Assembly: GCA_009792885.1 (NCBI GenBank)
Contig: WMCF01000008.1
Coordinates: 16,726,952-16,790,951 of the forward strand
DNA: 64,000 nucleotides
DNA from: Eremophila alpestris peregrina
Taxonomy: Eukaryota; Chordata; Aves; Passeriformes; Alaudidae
Reading direction: 5' to 3'
Position numbers and translations under genes: made by a program. Every line of letters begins with the position of its first letter. Within the stretch, counting starts at the first letter, position 1. The notes beneath the pieces were generated by a model, which searched no databases, was not told the DNA's origin, and saw nothing but the letters and a program-made list of their open reading frames with translations. Below are positions 23,322 to 35,800 of the stretch, one piece after another.

Positions 23322-23434
23322 AATGACAAATAATACTGTATAACAGCACAAATGTTGGTAAATGACAAATAATATTGTATAACAGCACAAATGTTCGTAA
23401 ATGACAATATTGCACAATAGCATGAATGTTGGTA
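23322..23434. repeat. 39-bp minisatellite, 2.9 copies
   Basis: Two units of 39 bp (23322-23360 and 23361-23399) differ at two positions, C/T in AATACTG/AATATTG and G/C in GTTGGTA/GTTCGTA. A third unit (23400-23434) has lost 4 bp and is more diverged. Because 39 is divisible by three, the minus-strand frames over it show a repeated 13-residue peptide (EHLCCYTILFVI, QHLCCYTVLFVI). This is a by-product of the repeat and not evidence of a gene. Confidence 0.9.
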
Positions 23435-26400
23435 AAAAAATACATAAGTTACTGAAATACGTTTTATTTCTTTAGTGGTTTTTCAGAATATGTTAATAGC
23501 CATGTAAAGGTGATCAAGTACAGTTGATTCTACCTTTGAGCAGGGTCAGAGTGATATGTTCTCTTACAGGTCTCACCATACCTCTTTATTTCATTTGCAA
23601 GATCTATACTAAAATTTACATGTCTGTGAGGCTTCAGTGGACTAACTCACGTGGATTCAGTTTGACACATAAATAGTTGCTTGCAGGTGAACTAGAAAAA
23701 GTATGTATGGAATTAGTTAAATACAGAGATTGAGAGACAGAGGTGAATGGAGACATAATTATTCCTTTTCATCCCTATGGCTCTTAAAAGGAAGGAAAAT
23801 ACAAAAAAAACCCCAGGTATTTGGTCTGAAACAAAATGTGAATGTTTCAACAATGTTCAACAGAAACAGCAACATTCCTGAGTATTGTGAGGAACTGGAA
23901 GAAAGGCCCATTGGGATGGTCTCAGCATTCATACTTAGTGCCTTCTATATTTATGATGGCTCCCTTGCCTGTCTATTTCTTGAAATAAAACCCTCTCTTA
24001 TGAGCCATTGAAACAATACTGAAAACCACAGCCGAGCAGTTCTGGGAAGTGCTGTAAACATAAGCTTTATTTTATTTTATTTTTTTTCTGCAAACATTGT
24101 AAATATTTCTTCTGTACGTAGACAAAAACTTGAATGCTACAAGAAAGAGAAGACTTGCTAGAAGACCTATTCCAGCACATAGAAAGGAAGTTTAAATACA
24201 AAGACAAATTGTATAAACATTACATTAATACATAGCTTGTCATAAAATACTTCTAGATTTCTTGTAGTGAGTCAGTTACTTTATACTTGTATGTTTTTTG
24301 TGAGTGAGTGAATATATAGGGAAAATATCTTTCTTTTCCACATATGTGTGCACATTCACAAAAACACTTGGAAGCTGAAAATTTTGCAAGTAACTATGAC
24401 CTGTATTCTGTAAAATATTATTTAATGTTCATTGTAACATCAGGACCTTTAAAGCTTTCATAAATGGAATGCAACCACTGCATTACAGGGAATGCACTGC
24501 AGACATGAGGTAAAAAGTCTCTCTCCATCTTTCTTATATATTGAAAGACTGTAGAAAGGTTTCCCCAGAGCTACCTCCTCCAGACTGAACTACCCTAACT
24601 ATCTTAAATTTCCTCATAGAACAGATGTTCCAATTAAATAAAATAGCCTCAACTGGATTTAACCTAGGAGTCTGCTGAAGAACTGTATTGTCCTTACATT
24701 TCTAGTCTTGGCAGACTTGGCTTTTACCTTTTATTTAGCTGAAATGTAGAGAAAAATCTGGTGTTATTTAGTGGGAGTACAACTATAAAGGACTCCGGGA
24801 ATTTTGAGTTCATTCAGGTCTTGACCTCAGACCTGCTGGGGAATCCACTATTGAACAAAAAATTATAGAATTTATAAATCTAGTTGATTTGTTTATGCAT
24901 GGGCTACATGGAAAATGTGACATGATTGGTATGACTCAGAAATTTGTTCCTCTAGCACTAATATCTGCAGTTTTCTTGCGAAAACTGAATCCACTCACAT
25001 AAATTGGTAATTAAATGGTGTTTTTTGAAATTTTAAATGTTGGCTCAATTTCTTCCTTTGTTTTTGTTGATGCAGTACTAATTAAAATAGAAAAGAAATC
25101 AATAACAAAAATATTTCTTTAATACCATAACTATTAAGAGTCAATGAAACTTGAAGTGGATGATGGCATGCAGGAGTTGCTTAATTGTATCCTACATTTT
25201 AGTAATTCCTCACAGGTTCAGGCAGGCAAATGCAAGAGGTTTAGACAATACCATTAAGCATCCCACAAAAATGAAGAATAACTTGCTGAGACTAGTATTT
25301 TCAGATTTCAGAGCCTAAAGCTATTGGAACATGTTAATGAAACAAAAAAAGCCTCTGCAATGTCTAGTATCCAGGACATTTGAAGAATGCTGAGCACTGA
25401 ACCCTGAATGTTGAAGTATCTAGTGGAAATATGAAGGCTTGATATTCCTTCTTTTAAATACTTTGAAAGATTTTTCCTCTAAAATATTTTTCCAAATACC
25501 AAGGAAGAAAAAATCATCAAGGAAATGATAATAAATGAGCTAAAACTTAATGAAGTTTTTTATTGAGATTTTGAAATTCTTTTGCGACTATACGTGATTT
25601 TTCAGTAGCACATGATATTTTATTGCATCTCATTAGGTATCCAAGTTTGAAATGTTTTGCCAATCAAGTTCAGGAGGTGAGTTATCTCTAAAGGAGCTCC
25701 TCTTTTATATAACCTAAATAACACCCTTGTTTTGATTCCCTTGGATTTTAGTTCTGTTTATACTCCTTGCTGAAAAGGACATACTGTTTGGTGAGCACAG
25801 GAAACGCAACAGCTTTGAGCAGAATACATATTTCATATATTTCCACAGTAATTATTTCTTTTTGTCTGTTTGCACGTCCCTTTGCACACCTCAAAAGCAA
25901 TCTCTGGCAAGAAAAATCCGACCAAAAAACTCTCAGGGGAACATTCAAAGTGAAAGTACAAGATATCTTTTTATGTGCACTCAGAGGCAAGGTGGCCTTG
26001 CAAGGGCCCAGGAGACAAGCTGTCAGATCACTGGCTCTATCATTACAGTAAGATGTACTTTTGGCCAAGGCAGCATGTGTTATATATTTGACTTGAGGTT
26101 TTTTGCCTGTGTGACAGAGGCATGCCTTTGTTACTTATTCTACACAAAAAAATCATTGTGTTTAGCTGAAGCAAAAAGGGAGGAAAAGAGTCAGGTAACT
26201 TGTAAGTACTGTCAAAGGGGCAGCTGTAAAGTTGTGCAAGCTCAGAGATAACGCTATTTCAAACATAATTTTTTTAAAATGTCATTTATTTAAACATTTA
26301 AACTTCTCTGACAGAGAAGTCCTGAAGCTTGTCTTGTGTTTGCATGCAGACTTGCACTGACAAATTGCATAATTTGTATGAGTGCATCCACATCTGATTA

Positions 26401-26621
26401 ATCATAATTAAGACTCAGGAATAAAGGTACAGACAAAAGTTTTAGGTAAAGTTAATAGAAGTGGTGAAAACAGATAAGTCATCTGAAATTATCATTTTCC
26501 ATCCAAATTCAAAATAGACAGAAAAATAACATATTGGAGAAGATACTTTTCCACCAATGACAGCATCCAGCTTTCCTCAAAATGGAAAGGATTTCATTAC
26601 AACATAATATCCCCCTCTGCT

Positions 26622-26957
26622 CAGCACTCCTTGGAACACAGCTACAGCACTGTCCCCAGATTTGGGTCCCCCAGCCCAAAACAAACACAGTAATAAACTT
26701 GAAGAAGTTCAGCACAGAGCCACTGTGGTGACTGGAGGCTGGGGTACCCTCCCTGTGAGGAGACACTGAGGGAAAAAGGCTGGTCCAGCCTGAAGCAGAG
26801 ATGGCCTCAGGCAGGAAAAGCAACTGCCCCCTTCATCTGGAAGGAGACACCAAGGCAGAGTCAAGCTCTTCACAAATATGTATTGTGGGAGAACAAGAAG
26901 GACCAAGCATCAACTGAACCAGGAGAGGTTCTGACTGCTTATAAGAAAAAGCCTGTA
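26622..26957 (+). mobile_element. Decayed CR1 LINE fragment
   Basis: The order of blocks follows the CR1 3' region: TTGGGTCCCCCAG, AAACTTGAAGAAGTTCAGC then ACAGAGCCAC, TCCCTGTGAGGAGACACTGA and GGTCCAGCCTGA, GCTCTTCACAAATATG, GAACCAGGAGAGGTTCTGAC and ATAAGAAAAAGCC. In intact elements these encode the stretch around 'FGSPSSRRTWTSLRRFSAEPP..LREDTEGAGLVQPGEG' or its frame equivalents. Frames are broken here and the 3' tail is missing. I assign plus orientation from the block order. The subfamily is not determined. Confidence 0.7.
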
Positions 26958-29010
26958 TAAATCAAAGGAATATTTTTAACACATATAGGAAATGGACAGC
27001 AAAGTAATATGTGTGAACAACTTTCTGCGACTAGCTATCCTTTACATTCTGTTGTAAAAAAATTAAAGCCCAGGGCTCTTAGAAGAAAAAAAGGCTTATA
27101 GAAACTCAACTTCAAAAAAAATCTCAGGGGATAACACTATCATGTAGAGGTACCTCAATTATTAAACCTGTAAGTAAGGTAATGGTGTCAAATATGAACA
27201 GTCACTTAGGAAGCTATTAGAAGACATGGTGGAGAACACATTGTTAGTTATTGTATATCACCTAAGAACACAGGTTTAATATTATCAGCATCACATTTAT
27301 ATCAATATGATGTAAATATATCTAGGTGTAATCAGGAGCTGAGTCACATGCTGCATCTATACAGGTGGCTGATGACCTTATCGATATTTTTACGATTGGA
27401 ATCATCTGTTTATCTTTCAAGGGACTACTACAGCAATCTGTTTAAAGCCCCAGAACAAATACTGCTCATTATCACACAATAAATTGCTTCAGTGAATCAC
27501 AAACAAAAAGCAGTGAGAGAGATATTTGATGAAGTAGAAGGAAGGAGATTGATAATGGGGAGAGAAATACTGGTGAATTGTTAATAACCCTTTTTAGAAG
27601 CATTTTGTATTGTCATACCTAAACTATACAAACGAGACATCTTGAGTGCAATTCCTTGCTAAAGTATTGCCTATTTCTAATGGTTTTGTTTGCTTTTGTA
27701 GCATGCATACAGTTCCAAAGCATACAGGCACGTCATTAATTGTTTCTGATAACATAAAAGTGCTCAACTTTTCCAGATATTTTCCAAATACTTGACATGG
27801 TAGATTCCCAGAAGCTAAGATCTTTGAATCAACAAAAGAAATTATATAGGGAAATAGGATGGAAAATAGTCACTGACAGACCAGGTGGAAAGGCAGGCAG
27901 GCCTCCTGTTACTTTCAATTAATTCTTCTACCCTGCATTTTTTTTCAGTAATCTAAATTGACTCCATTTTAAAGGCAAAAATAATAAAACAATCTCCCTT
28001 CCCTAACAAGTTTCCAGCAAATTTGTATTATAACAGGGTAAGATATGCAGAAAAAACCCCAAACAAATATAAAACCCCAAAGCACAGCTTCCTAGTTCAA
28101 AGATTTTTCTGAGTATTTTTTATTTGGGTTGTTGTGGACCATGTTCTTCTGTTTTATGTATAACTCTGTACAGACAGGATATGCACAGTGTAAGTTTTTG
28201 CATTTCTATAAAAGAAAGAAGTTTAAAGAAAGGAGAGAAAATGTGATTGCTCAGGCTGGGTTTTGATAAAGGAGTAGGGGAGATAATAGATTGTCACTAG
28301 AGGATGCAGCATAACTAGATACCCATACATGTTTTCTGTAGCACATTGAAAGCTGCAACACACTTTATATAATTAGTGAGAGCCACTGTTATGCTGAAAA
28401 TGTTCTGAGACCAAAACAACCTGGCCAGGAAGTTACCAGCCAAGAGACAAAAAAAGCTGACTTGGAACAAGGGCTGCTTTACTTACAAATGATGCCAAGA
28501 GACAAAACTGAGGTATTCTCAGTTGAGGCTTTAACAGCTAGAAGGAAATAAAAACTAGGGATCAACTGTTCATGGAAGATACCATAAAGTCCCTACTGGA
28601 TGGAAGAAATTAATTTTGCATAGCAGAGGAGGAACATAGTAACCTGTATTGAACAAGAGCAAAGAACGGGGGAACCAACAGAAACAGCCTTGTGGTCCTG
28701 GCCAAAACACACTCTTGCAAGGCACTGGGGGCCTGTGAAACAAGCAGGTTCTAGGCTACTCCACAGTGAATCTCAGTCTGGTAAAATCTCACATAGCACT
28801 AGTTTTTCTCATTTGTACTACGTACATGTTGAGGTAATTTAATTCATCCTTTAACTGAGTAAATAGTATGCTTTTATATTTGTGTTTTGAAGCATCAGTT
28901 TAGACCTAGTCAGTTATTCAATCACACTGGGCTTGCTTCACTTAAGAACCAGCTGGCACACAGACTGAACACCTGGTTCGTGGCAGGTTTCACTGATTAG
29001 CAGCAGTTTT
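26958..29010. other. No recognised gene or repeat
   Basis: AT-rich sequence without convincing open frames. The segment 28390-28760 is somewhat richer in GC and purines and could be old repeat-derived DNA, but I could not match it to a family. Confidence 0.5.
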
Positions 29011-29431
29011 CCCAACCAGTCAGCCTCACTTCTGTGCTTCATAAGTTCATGAAGTAGAATTTCCTGGAAGAGCTGTCAAAATATGTGGAAGACAGGGAGC
29101 TGAACACATGGTTTCATCACTTGATTGACTTAGTCACCTTTTATGCTGCAGCAACTACATCAGGGGACAAGGGAAGATTTATGGATGTCAACTATCAAAA
29201 TTCTTTAAGGCCTTTTATACAGCCCTCCCAGCATTCTCACCTCTAAACTGCAAAAATAGGGGTTTTCCATTAGATGGAACTGTTAGATGGGTTAGGAATT
29301 GGCTGGATGACATGTCCACAGAGTTAGAGGTAATGGCTCAGGTTCAGATGGAAGCCAGTAACAAGAGGTGTCCCTCAAGGGTTCATAGCGTGACCAATAC
29401 TAATTCATGTCTTCATCATGGACATAGCAGG
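29011..29431 (+). pseudogene. CR1 ORF2 reverse-transcriptase fragment
   Basis: Decayed coding sequence for the middle of the CR1 reverse transcriptase. DNA blocks match in order: CCAGTCAGCCTCAC, a GGACAAGGGAAGA block, the AAGGCCTTTTATACAG block (family K-A-F-D-T-V), AGGAATTGGCTGGATG (RNWLDG), and a frame at 29364-29431 reading RGVPQGF, then a stop, then PILIHVFIMDIA. The family motif here is GVPQGSILGPVLFNIFINDI, so the palm-domain GVPQG motif is preserved but an in-frame TGA (29391-29393) and frameshifts kill the copy. It is truncated before the FADD catalytic motif and has no CR1 3' tail. Confidence 0.85.
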
Positions 29432-31588
29432 GCCCATTCTGTGACTAAGAGCAGTATTATCTGTGTAGAAAAATAAAAGGCCATAATGTGATTTTGTTGG
29501 TTTTCTTCATCCTTGGGAGTTGGGAGATTTGATCTATAGGAACAGTAACCACCTGGGTATGCAGCTGGTCCTTGGAAAGGGTGATGACTTGGCCTTGGCT
29601 CATCCGACTGTTCCTTCAAAGTCAAGGCCAGTATTTGGCCATCAGTCTCCCATGCCAGCACAACACCAAAATCAAATGTGGTGCCAGGCCATGAGAATTT
29701 CACTCCTAGGAACAATCTTTCAAAACATGATATTTAGTTGGCTGGAATTGAGTTGCCTCACTAGTTCTATATCAATCTTTTTTAAATGAAACAGTAAAAA
29801 TAGATACTGGGAAGTTTAAAAAGAAAAGGAAGAAAATTGTAGCCAATATCATCCCCAGAGCATATGTTTGAAGATTGCTTGAAAAAAAAAATTGTTTCCA
29901 GATTTACTACTTGGTTAGAAAATAGATATGAACTTTAGACCATGATGTAAGATCGTGTAGTATACTTAAGTCAATTAACCATCCTCTGCTGTATTCTAAG
30001 CACTGGGGAAAATTGTTGGGGTTTTTTGTTTGATTGCTTCTGTTTTTCTTTTTCTTTGGTTTAAACTCAAATTCATCTTTCAGCTAGAACATGTCTTTGC
30101 TAGTCTGTTCTTCCTGACTCCTAAAAAATAGAATTCCTGGGAAGCTGTTTTTTGCTCTGGCATTGGCTTGTGCTGACTCACCTCAGCAAAGACAGCCTGG
30201 CAGGACTGGTTAAAACCTGGAAATTACTTGACAGCTTAAAGAAAGTCCTCTGTAAGTCACACTTGGCTATCAGTTGTGTGTCTGTCTGACTGGTGATACA
30301 GGTCTAGACAAGGTTATCATGTGCTGACATTCCAAATCTGAGGTCTCTGCTCCTTATACTGAATGTATTATTGCTTATTACTCAGACTAGTCTAGAACTG
30401 ATTCTTAAACAAACCTCTGTGCTTATGCCATGAAAACTTGCTTTAGGACTCTAAGAATGATCATATAATGGAAAATACAGCCTCCCAATGTTATTTGTAT
30501 TTTTATAAAGTGAGACAGACTAATCATTGCTTTTTAAACTGTGGATCATTGTACAGAATTTTAAGACAAACTCAGCATGCCATGCTGTAAGTGTTGCATT
30601 TGTATTCACTCTGGAGAAGAATGAGCTGAATCTCTCCTGCTTGGGAGAAAATGTGTTTGGGAAAGTTGCATATAATATCCTTTATGTGACATATTGCAAA
30701 AAAATAAATCTAGGCTATTTGCCTTAACATCACCGATGATCTACCTAAAATCACACTATGGGTGACCAACATATCTGTGTTGTAGTAGTGGCCAGAAAAA
30801 ACTCTGACTTTTTTGGAAGTTTCCAAAGGCCCTGAACTATATTCATCTCTTACAACACAGTCCAAGTCATTACAGCATCTGGTTTTATATTACCGTGGAA
30901 TTTCAGCTTCCTAACCCAAAACACAGCTATCTTTGATTCTTTTCCATTTCAGAACAAAGTAAACTAACTTAAATTTTTAACATCACACCTTTTGGAAGTT
31001 GCCAAATTTCTTTTCCAGCTCACAGCCATACAATATACACCCTAGAGGCTGATTTACATCCTCACAGGAGTCCATAATAGAGGGACAATTAGTTAAAACT
31101 TTTTAGTTAAAATTTATTCAGTTTGATTTCAAACAGATTAGCTAAAAGTTAAACCAATGTACTTTTATGGTTTTCAGACTTTACCTATTACATTTCTCTT
31201 AATAACATGTATATAATGTGACTTGTACTCGGCCAAAACTCCTTAACAGATACCTTTCTCCACACAGCCTTTGCAAACATCAATTTAATCAAAACTGAAA
31301 ACATCTTCTGTTCATAAACTTCTCCCTTTCAAGGCATTGAAGCAATCAATCTACCACTTTATTCTAACAAAACCAGTTATGTTGTCAAATAGGTATGTGA
31401 GGATTTAAATGTTTTACTGACTTAAGCAGGGTTAATGCAGCTAAATTCATATGTTGTGTTTTAAAAATGCATCCCTTTAGCTTAAGGAAACGTAGACACT
31501 GAATTCACAATTGTGGCTTAAAGGTGTAATGACAAACAGCATTAAAACCTCAAAAAATTTCCCAAAGAACTTACGAGTACCCTTCACA

Positions 31589-31602
31589 TTTTTTTTTTTT
31601 TT
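31589..31602 (+). repeat. T14 homopolymer
   Basis: An uninterrupted run of 14 T. The run is length-variable in practice and prone to sequencing error. Confidence 0.85.
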
Positions 31603-32882
31603 GAGCAGAGAAGCCTGAAATAACTGTAAGAAAATGGAATTCCATTTTTATAATTAAGAGTAGGGAAGAGTTTATTTGTTGTAATTTGAAATGCAACAAA
31701 TGTTTGTCTAAACAAATAAATGCATCAACACACATCAGGCTGACTTGAGGTTGCAAAGAGGTTTATGACATCTCATTTATCCATTTCCCCAGTAACTCTC
31801 TAGACCTTTGGTTAATTATCTGTCAAGCATTGCTTTTTATAGGGTTTGGACACCCTAAAATGTACTAGACTCATTTCTGCACAGAATAAAATATTCTGGT
31901 AAAGGAAGTTGCCATCACCTAGCAAGCTCTGGTGGGCTGCAGCTCAGGTACTGAAACAAATCTGTGAAGAGTGCATCTGTATCTTCAAAATCATGATGCA
32001 AAAGCATTTGGAAAAAGAAAAGAAAAAACATTTACAGAGCTGGATATTACTGCTGAAAGCTGTACAAAAAAGGCAAGTGAGGAGCCTTTGTGAACATCTG
32101 CAAATTACCTTTGTCCAGCTACAGAGTGCTCCAGAACAGAGAGTCTATCTGAAGAACACACACATGCACCTCAGTTTAGCCTATGTTTATTCATTTCATT
32201 TGCAATGGTGTGCTCAGATGGAATCATCTTGCATTAAACTCAAGCCCCTGAAGAGCTGAGTGTAAGGTTTTGGGAAAAGGTACATTTAAGGTGGCAGGAA
32301 AATGGAGCAGACAGCCTTAATTATGAAGTCTAGAGCAGCTGGGCTGTGACGTCTTGTTTCTGGGAAGAAATCATAAACGGACAACCTGAGGCCAGGAAAT
32401 GTATTGGACAGGCACAGAGCAGGGAGGGAGGGGTGGCTCAGAGTACCTGGCTCAGCAGACTTGGAAGCACAGCAATCTAGTGGATGGTGTGCAGAGGGAG
32501 TGTAAACGGGCTCACAAAGCTTCTCTTTCATTTTCCTTCTGCCTTGGCCAAGTTTTATCCCTAGCACTATGTTACCAAAAAAAGATTGGCCTAGTTATTC
32601 ATCATTAAAACTCAGCTGAGTATTGGTTAGATGACTTTGGAAGCTTCAGAGCTCATTATTTCTGAATACTCGGTGGCCTTTCAACATTAATACATGTTAT
32701 TAAGAAAAGGAGAGCTAAATTAGGCTTTTGGGTAAGTGTATAAGTCCTTAATATTTCTCTGAACATCATGCAAATGCAATTTTTTTTCTGCTATTTCACA
32801 TGTGATATTGAACAATAAAGAATAAATTTATTTTAGCAACTAGAATTATGCCCTTTCTTCACCCTTACTTTCTCACTCATTC

Positions 32883-32898
32883 AAAAAAAAAAAAAAAA
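32883..32898 (+). repeat. A16 homopolymer
   Basis: An uninterrupted run of 16 A following TCATTC. No retroposon body is recognisable upstream. Confidence 0.85.
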
Positions 32899-35800
32899 GC
32901 CAAAACTTTTCAGACTGATACTGTAGGCAAATATTTCCTTTGGATGTATAATATGTAATGGATGAATATAAATGTAATATGTTCGAAATAGGAACTTGCA
33001 AAATTAGCAAAAGGCAAGTAATTTTCAGTCATAAGATGAATATTCATCATAAGATTCAGTCATATAAAGATTGAAAAATATTAATCTTAAATATTGTGGT
33101 GCACAAGTTGATTCATTTTGTGGTTTATAATGCTCTGCTAGATGATATTAGAGTTCTGTTTTGTCACTTCACTGGAATTACTGGTTTGTCAATATTCCTG
33201 TGTAGAACTATCTTTTAATTTTTCTTTAGCTCTGACATAAAAATTTGCTATAGGATGAAACTTGGTATCCTAGGTCTCTTTTACAATAAGAAAAAAATTA
33301 TTTTCACTACACTTCATTTAAATGTTATATTTTGAAGATACTGAAAAGACATAAGGAGATGTGCTTGTGACTTAAAATTTTTACTTCACCAGAAAAAAAA
33401 GTTTGTTATTTAAGAAAAAGATTTCTTAACAGAAAAAAATTATTTCCCCTGAAATCCTAAGAGTTGCTGCTAATAGTTTACTTGTTTTTTAAAAACTTTC
33501 AAAATACCTAATTGTTAATAAATAGGCCTTTAAATAGTCCTCTTTTTAACACAAATGTCTTCCTGCTTGCCTACTTCCCCAAGTGCAAGCATTAAGAACC
33601 TCGAATTCCACAGTGTAAATAGACAAAGTATATGATAGATGTTTCTTTTCCCTAGTCTTATTTTGTGCTTTCCTGTCTGTGAAATAGTCCCTCCCATTGA
33701 AGACAGACCAAAGTCTTTCTCAATTGCTGTTTCCTGACTGGTGCTCCCTCTTTATCATCTTTGCTTGTTCACAAACAATAAAAAACCAAACCATAAACAA
33801 AGAACAGTGACTCTCTTCTTGGAGTGAAGCACTGAACAAACACGCATAATTTATGCTTTACTTGCCAGCAGTCACAGAAGAAACAGAATCTCTTTCATTG
33901 TTATAGCTAGAGGAGCACAGAGAAAATTCAATATTTAACTGGACATTAAAACATGCCAATGACTTTCTCCTTGAGGATAACGTGTTATCTTCCTAGAGTG
34001 TCTATAGCTTTCTGTGATTATATTTCTGTAAATATAGTTTAACTAGAGAACTGAGGTAACAAATAGGGGGAGTTTGTACAAAACCTCCATCATTCTAAGG
34101 GACATTTGGCCACAGGGTATTTATTTTAGATAGTGAAGTCCGAGTCAGAAACTGGTTCATGCAATATGGACCTACTCCAGTAAGAAAGAATGATCTTTGT
34201 CTCTAGAAAAAAATATTCATTATGTGTCAATTATATTATTGCAGCACAATTTTACTCTTTATTCCAGGCCATGCAAGCGTGTTCTTAATAGTCTTTCATC
34301 CAGACACTGTGATTTTGTCTTTCCTCTGTTTCATGACGGTATTGCAAACTCCAACTTCAAGATTGTCACAAGATGTAAATTCCTGGTGAGAAATAGAGTT
34401 TGTACCATTAAAGGTCTGAAGTATTTTGAAAAAGATATATTTCCTCCATCATAGGCTTATTGACAGTGTGGCTGTTGGCAGCTGGTGTGGATTACTGCTG
34501 GCAAGCCCCAGGTCAGGCGTGCCTGGCTGGGGTACCCACACAAGGCAGAACAGAAGTGGCTGTAGACACATCTGTAGATTAGCAGAGAGTAGACAGGGTC
34601 CATCATGACGGAGGCAGGAGGTTGGAAAGCTCTGGAACTGCCAGGAGTGATTCATTCATGGAGCCTGAAGCTTTTAGCTTTTGTTTCTGCCGTGTGAGCA
34701 AGCCAAATGCACTCATAAGGAGAACAGTCGCATCTAGGCCTTGGTTTTGGAAACCCATAAGCATCACTAATATTTTTTGTGGGGGCCTTTAGAAGCTATT
34801 GTTTTAGCAGGACTGTTGATCTGATGAAGAAATCTACTGAAATTGCAATAATTTTGATTTTTATTGATTCATCCAGTACATTTATAGATTTTTTTTCTTC
34901 TAGTCCTGCTATTCCAAATTGACTCTATAATAGGATTTAGTTCACAAAATCATTCAGCTATCACAAATTGTTTGCTTTTGCTCACTTACAAAAGCTATTG
35001 TGCCTTATTTTTTTTTTTTTACCACAGAAAGACAGTTATATACTGAAGGCACAAGAAGCTCTCACAAGGCACATCATGGTTACACAAGCAAAATGGGTTA
35101 TTCCTTCTGTTCACTCTTAGGTTGAGTTAGGTCTCCTACACCAACTCCCACCTTTGAATTTGATTTTGCTGACCATCTCTTTTTTCAAGCCCTTAAATTG
35201 GGGCTGCGTAAAAAGTTGTCTAATTGACTGGATTTAATTGAAAAAAAAACCCTCATCATTAATGAATACTGGCAGTCATGAACAAAAATTAGAATTATAA
35301 ATTTTATTGAAGTCGTAGGTTACTGAGATTCTTAAATACAATGAAACTTTGAATTTCAAGCAGGTTTGGGGTTTTTTAACTCATATCAATATATCTCTGA
35401 CTAATACATATTTATTCAAATCAAGAATATCCAGAAATATTCCTCATATATTCCTCATTCTAATATAATCCTATTATATTACACAAAGTTTTCAGGCATT
35501 CACATTACAGCTAATGTTGTTACTTCTATACAAAGTTACAGCCGTACATCATAAAAATTTTGTTCCTCTAGATCATTAGTTCTCCTCTATTATAAATGCT
35601 AATTATCTGAAATATAATAAACAGAATTTCTCCAGTCTTTTAATCTCCACTTGAGATTATTTCTTGAAATAATATCTAGTTTGTTTTCTAATTCACAACA
35701 ATTAGGTAAAATCACACCCTCCTCATTCAGTGCAAGATTATTGTAACATCAAGGTTTTAACAACCAATTTAGAACACATTAAAATTAATATGGTGTAACT

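Larger units (their letters stand above)
17926..26621. other. About 8.7 kb with no recognised gene
   Basis: Unique-looking AT-rich DNA. Inside it are a hairpin at 21992-22027, a smaller 9-bp hairpin at 20819-20845, a 39-bp minisatellite at 23322-23434, and an exon-like minus-strand interval at 18514-18571. Overlapping open frames on both strands at 25748-26068 (106 codons minus, 94 plus) have no recognised domain. Confidence 0.5.

Noticed and set aside
23070..23445. Two minus-strand frames (117 and 80 codons) with a repeated Cys- and Phe-rich peptide
   Set aside because: The repetition comes from the 39-bp minisatellite; the two frames are in different phases and both show the repeat.
31909..32259. 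116-codon plus-strand frame rich in Lys and Gln
   Set aside because: No recognised domain, no supporting splice or promoter context, and a length reachable by chance in 64 kb.
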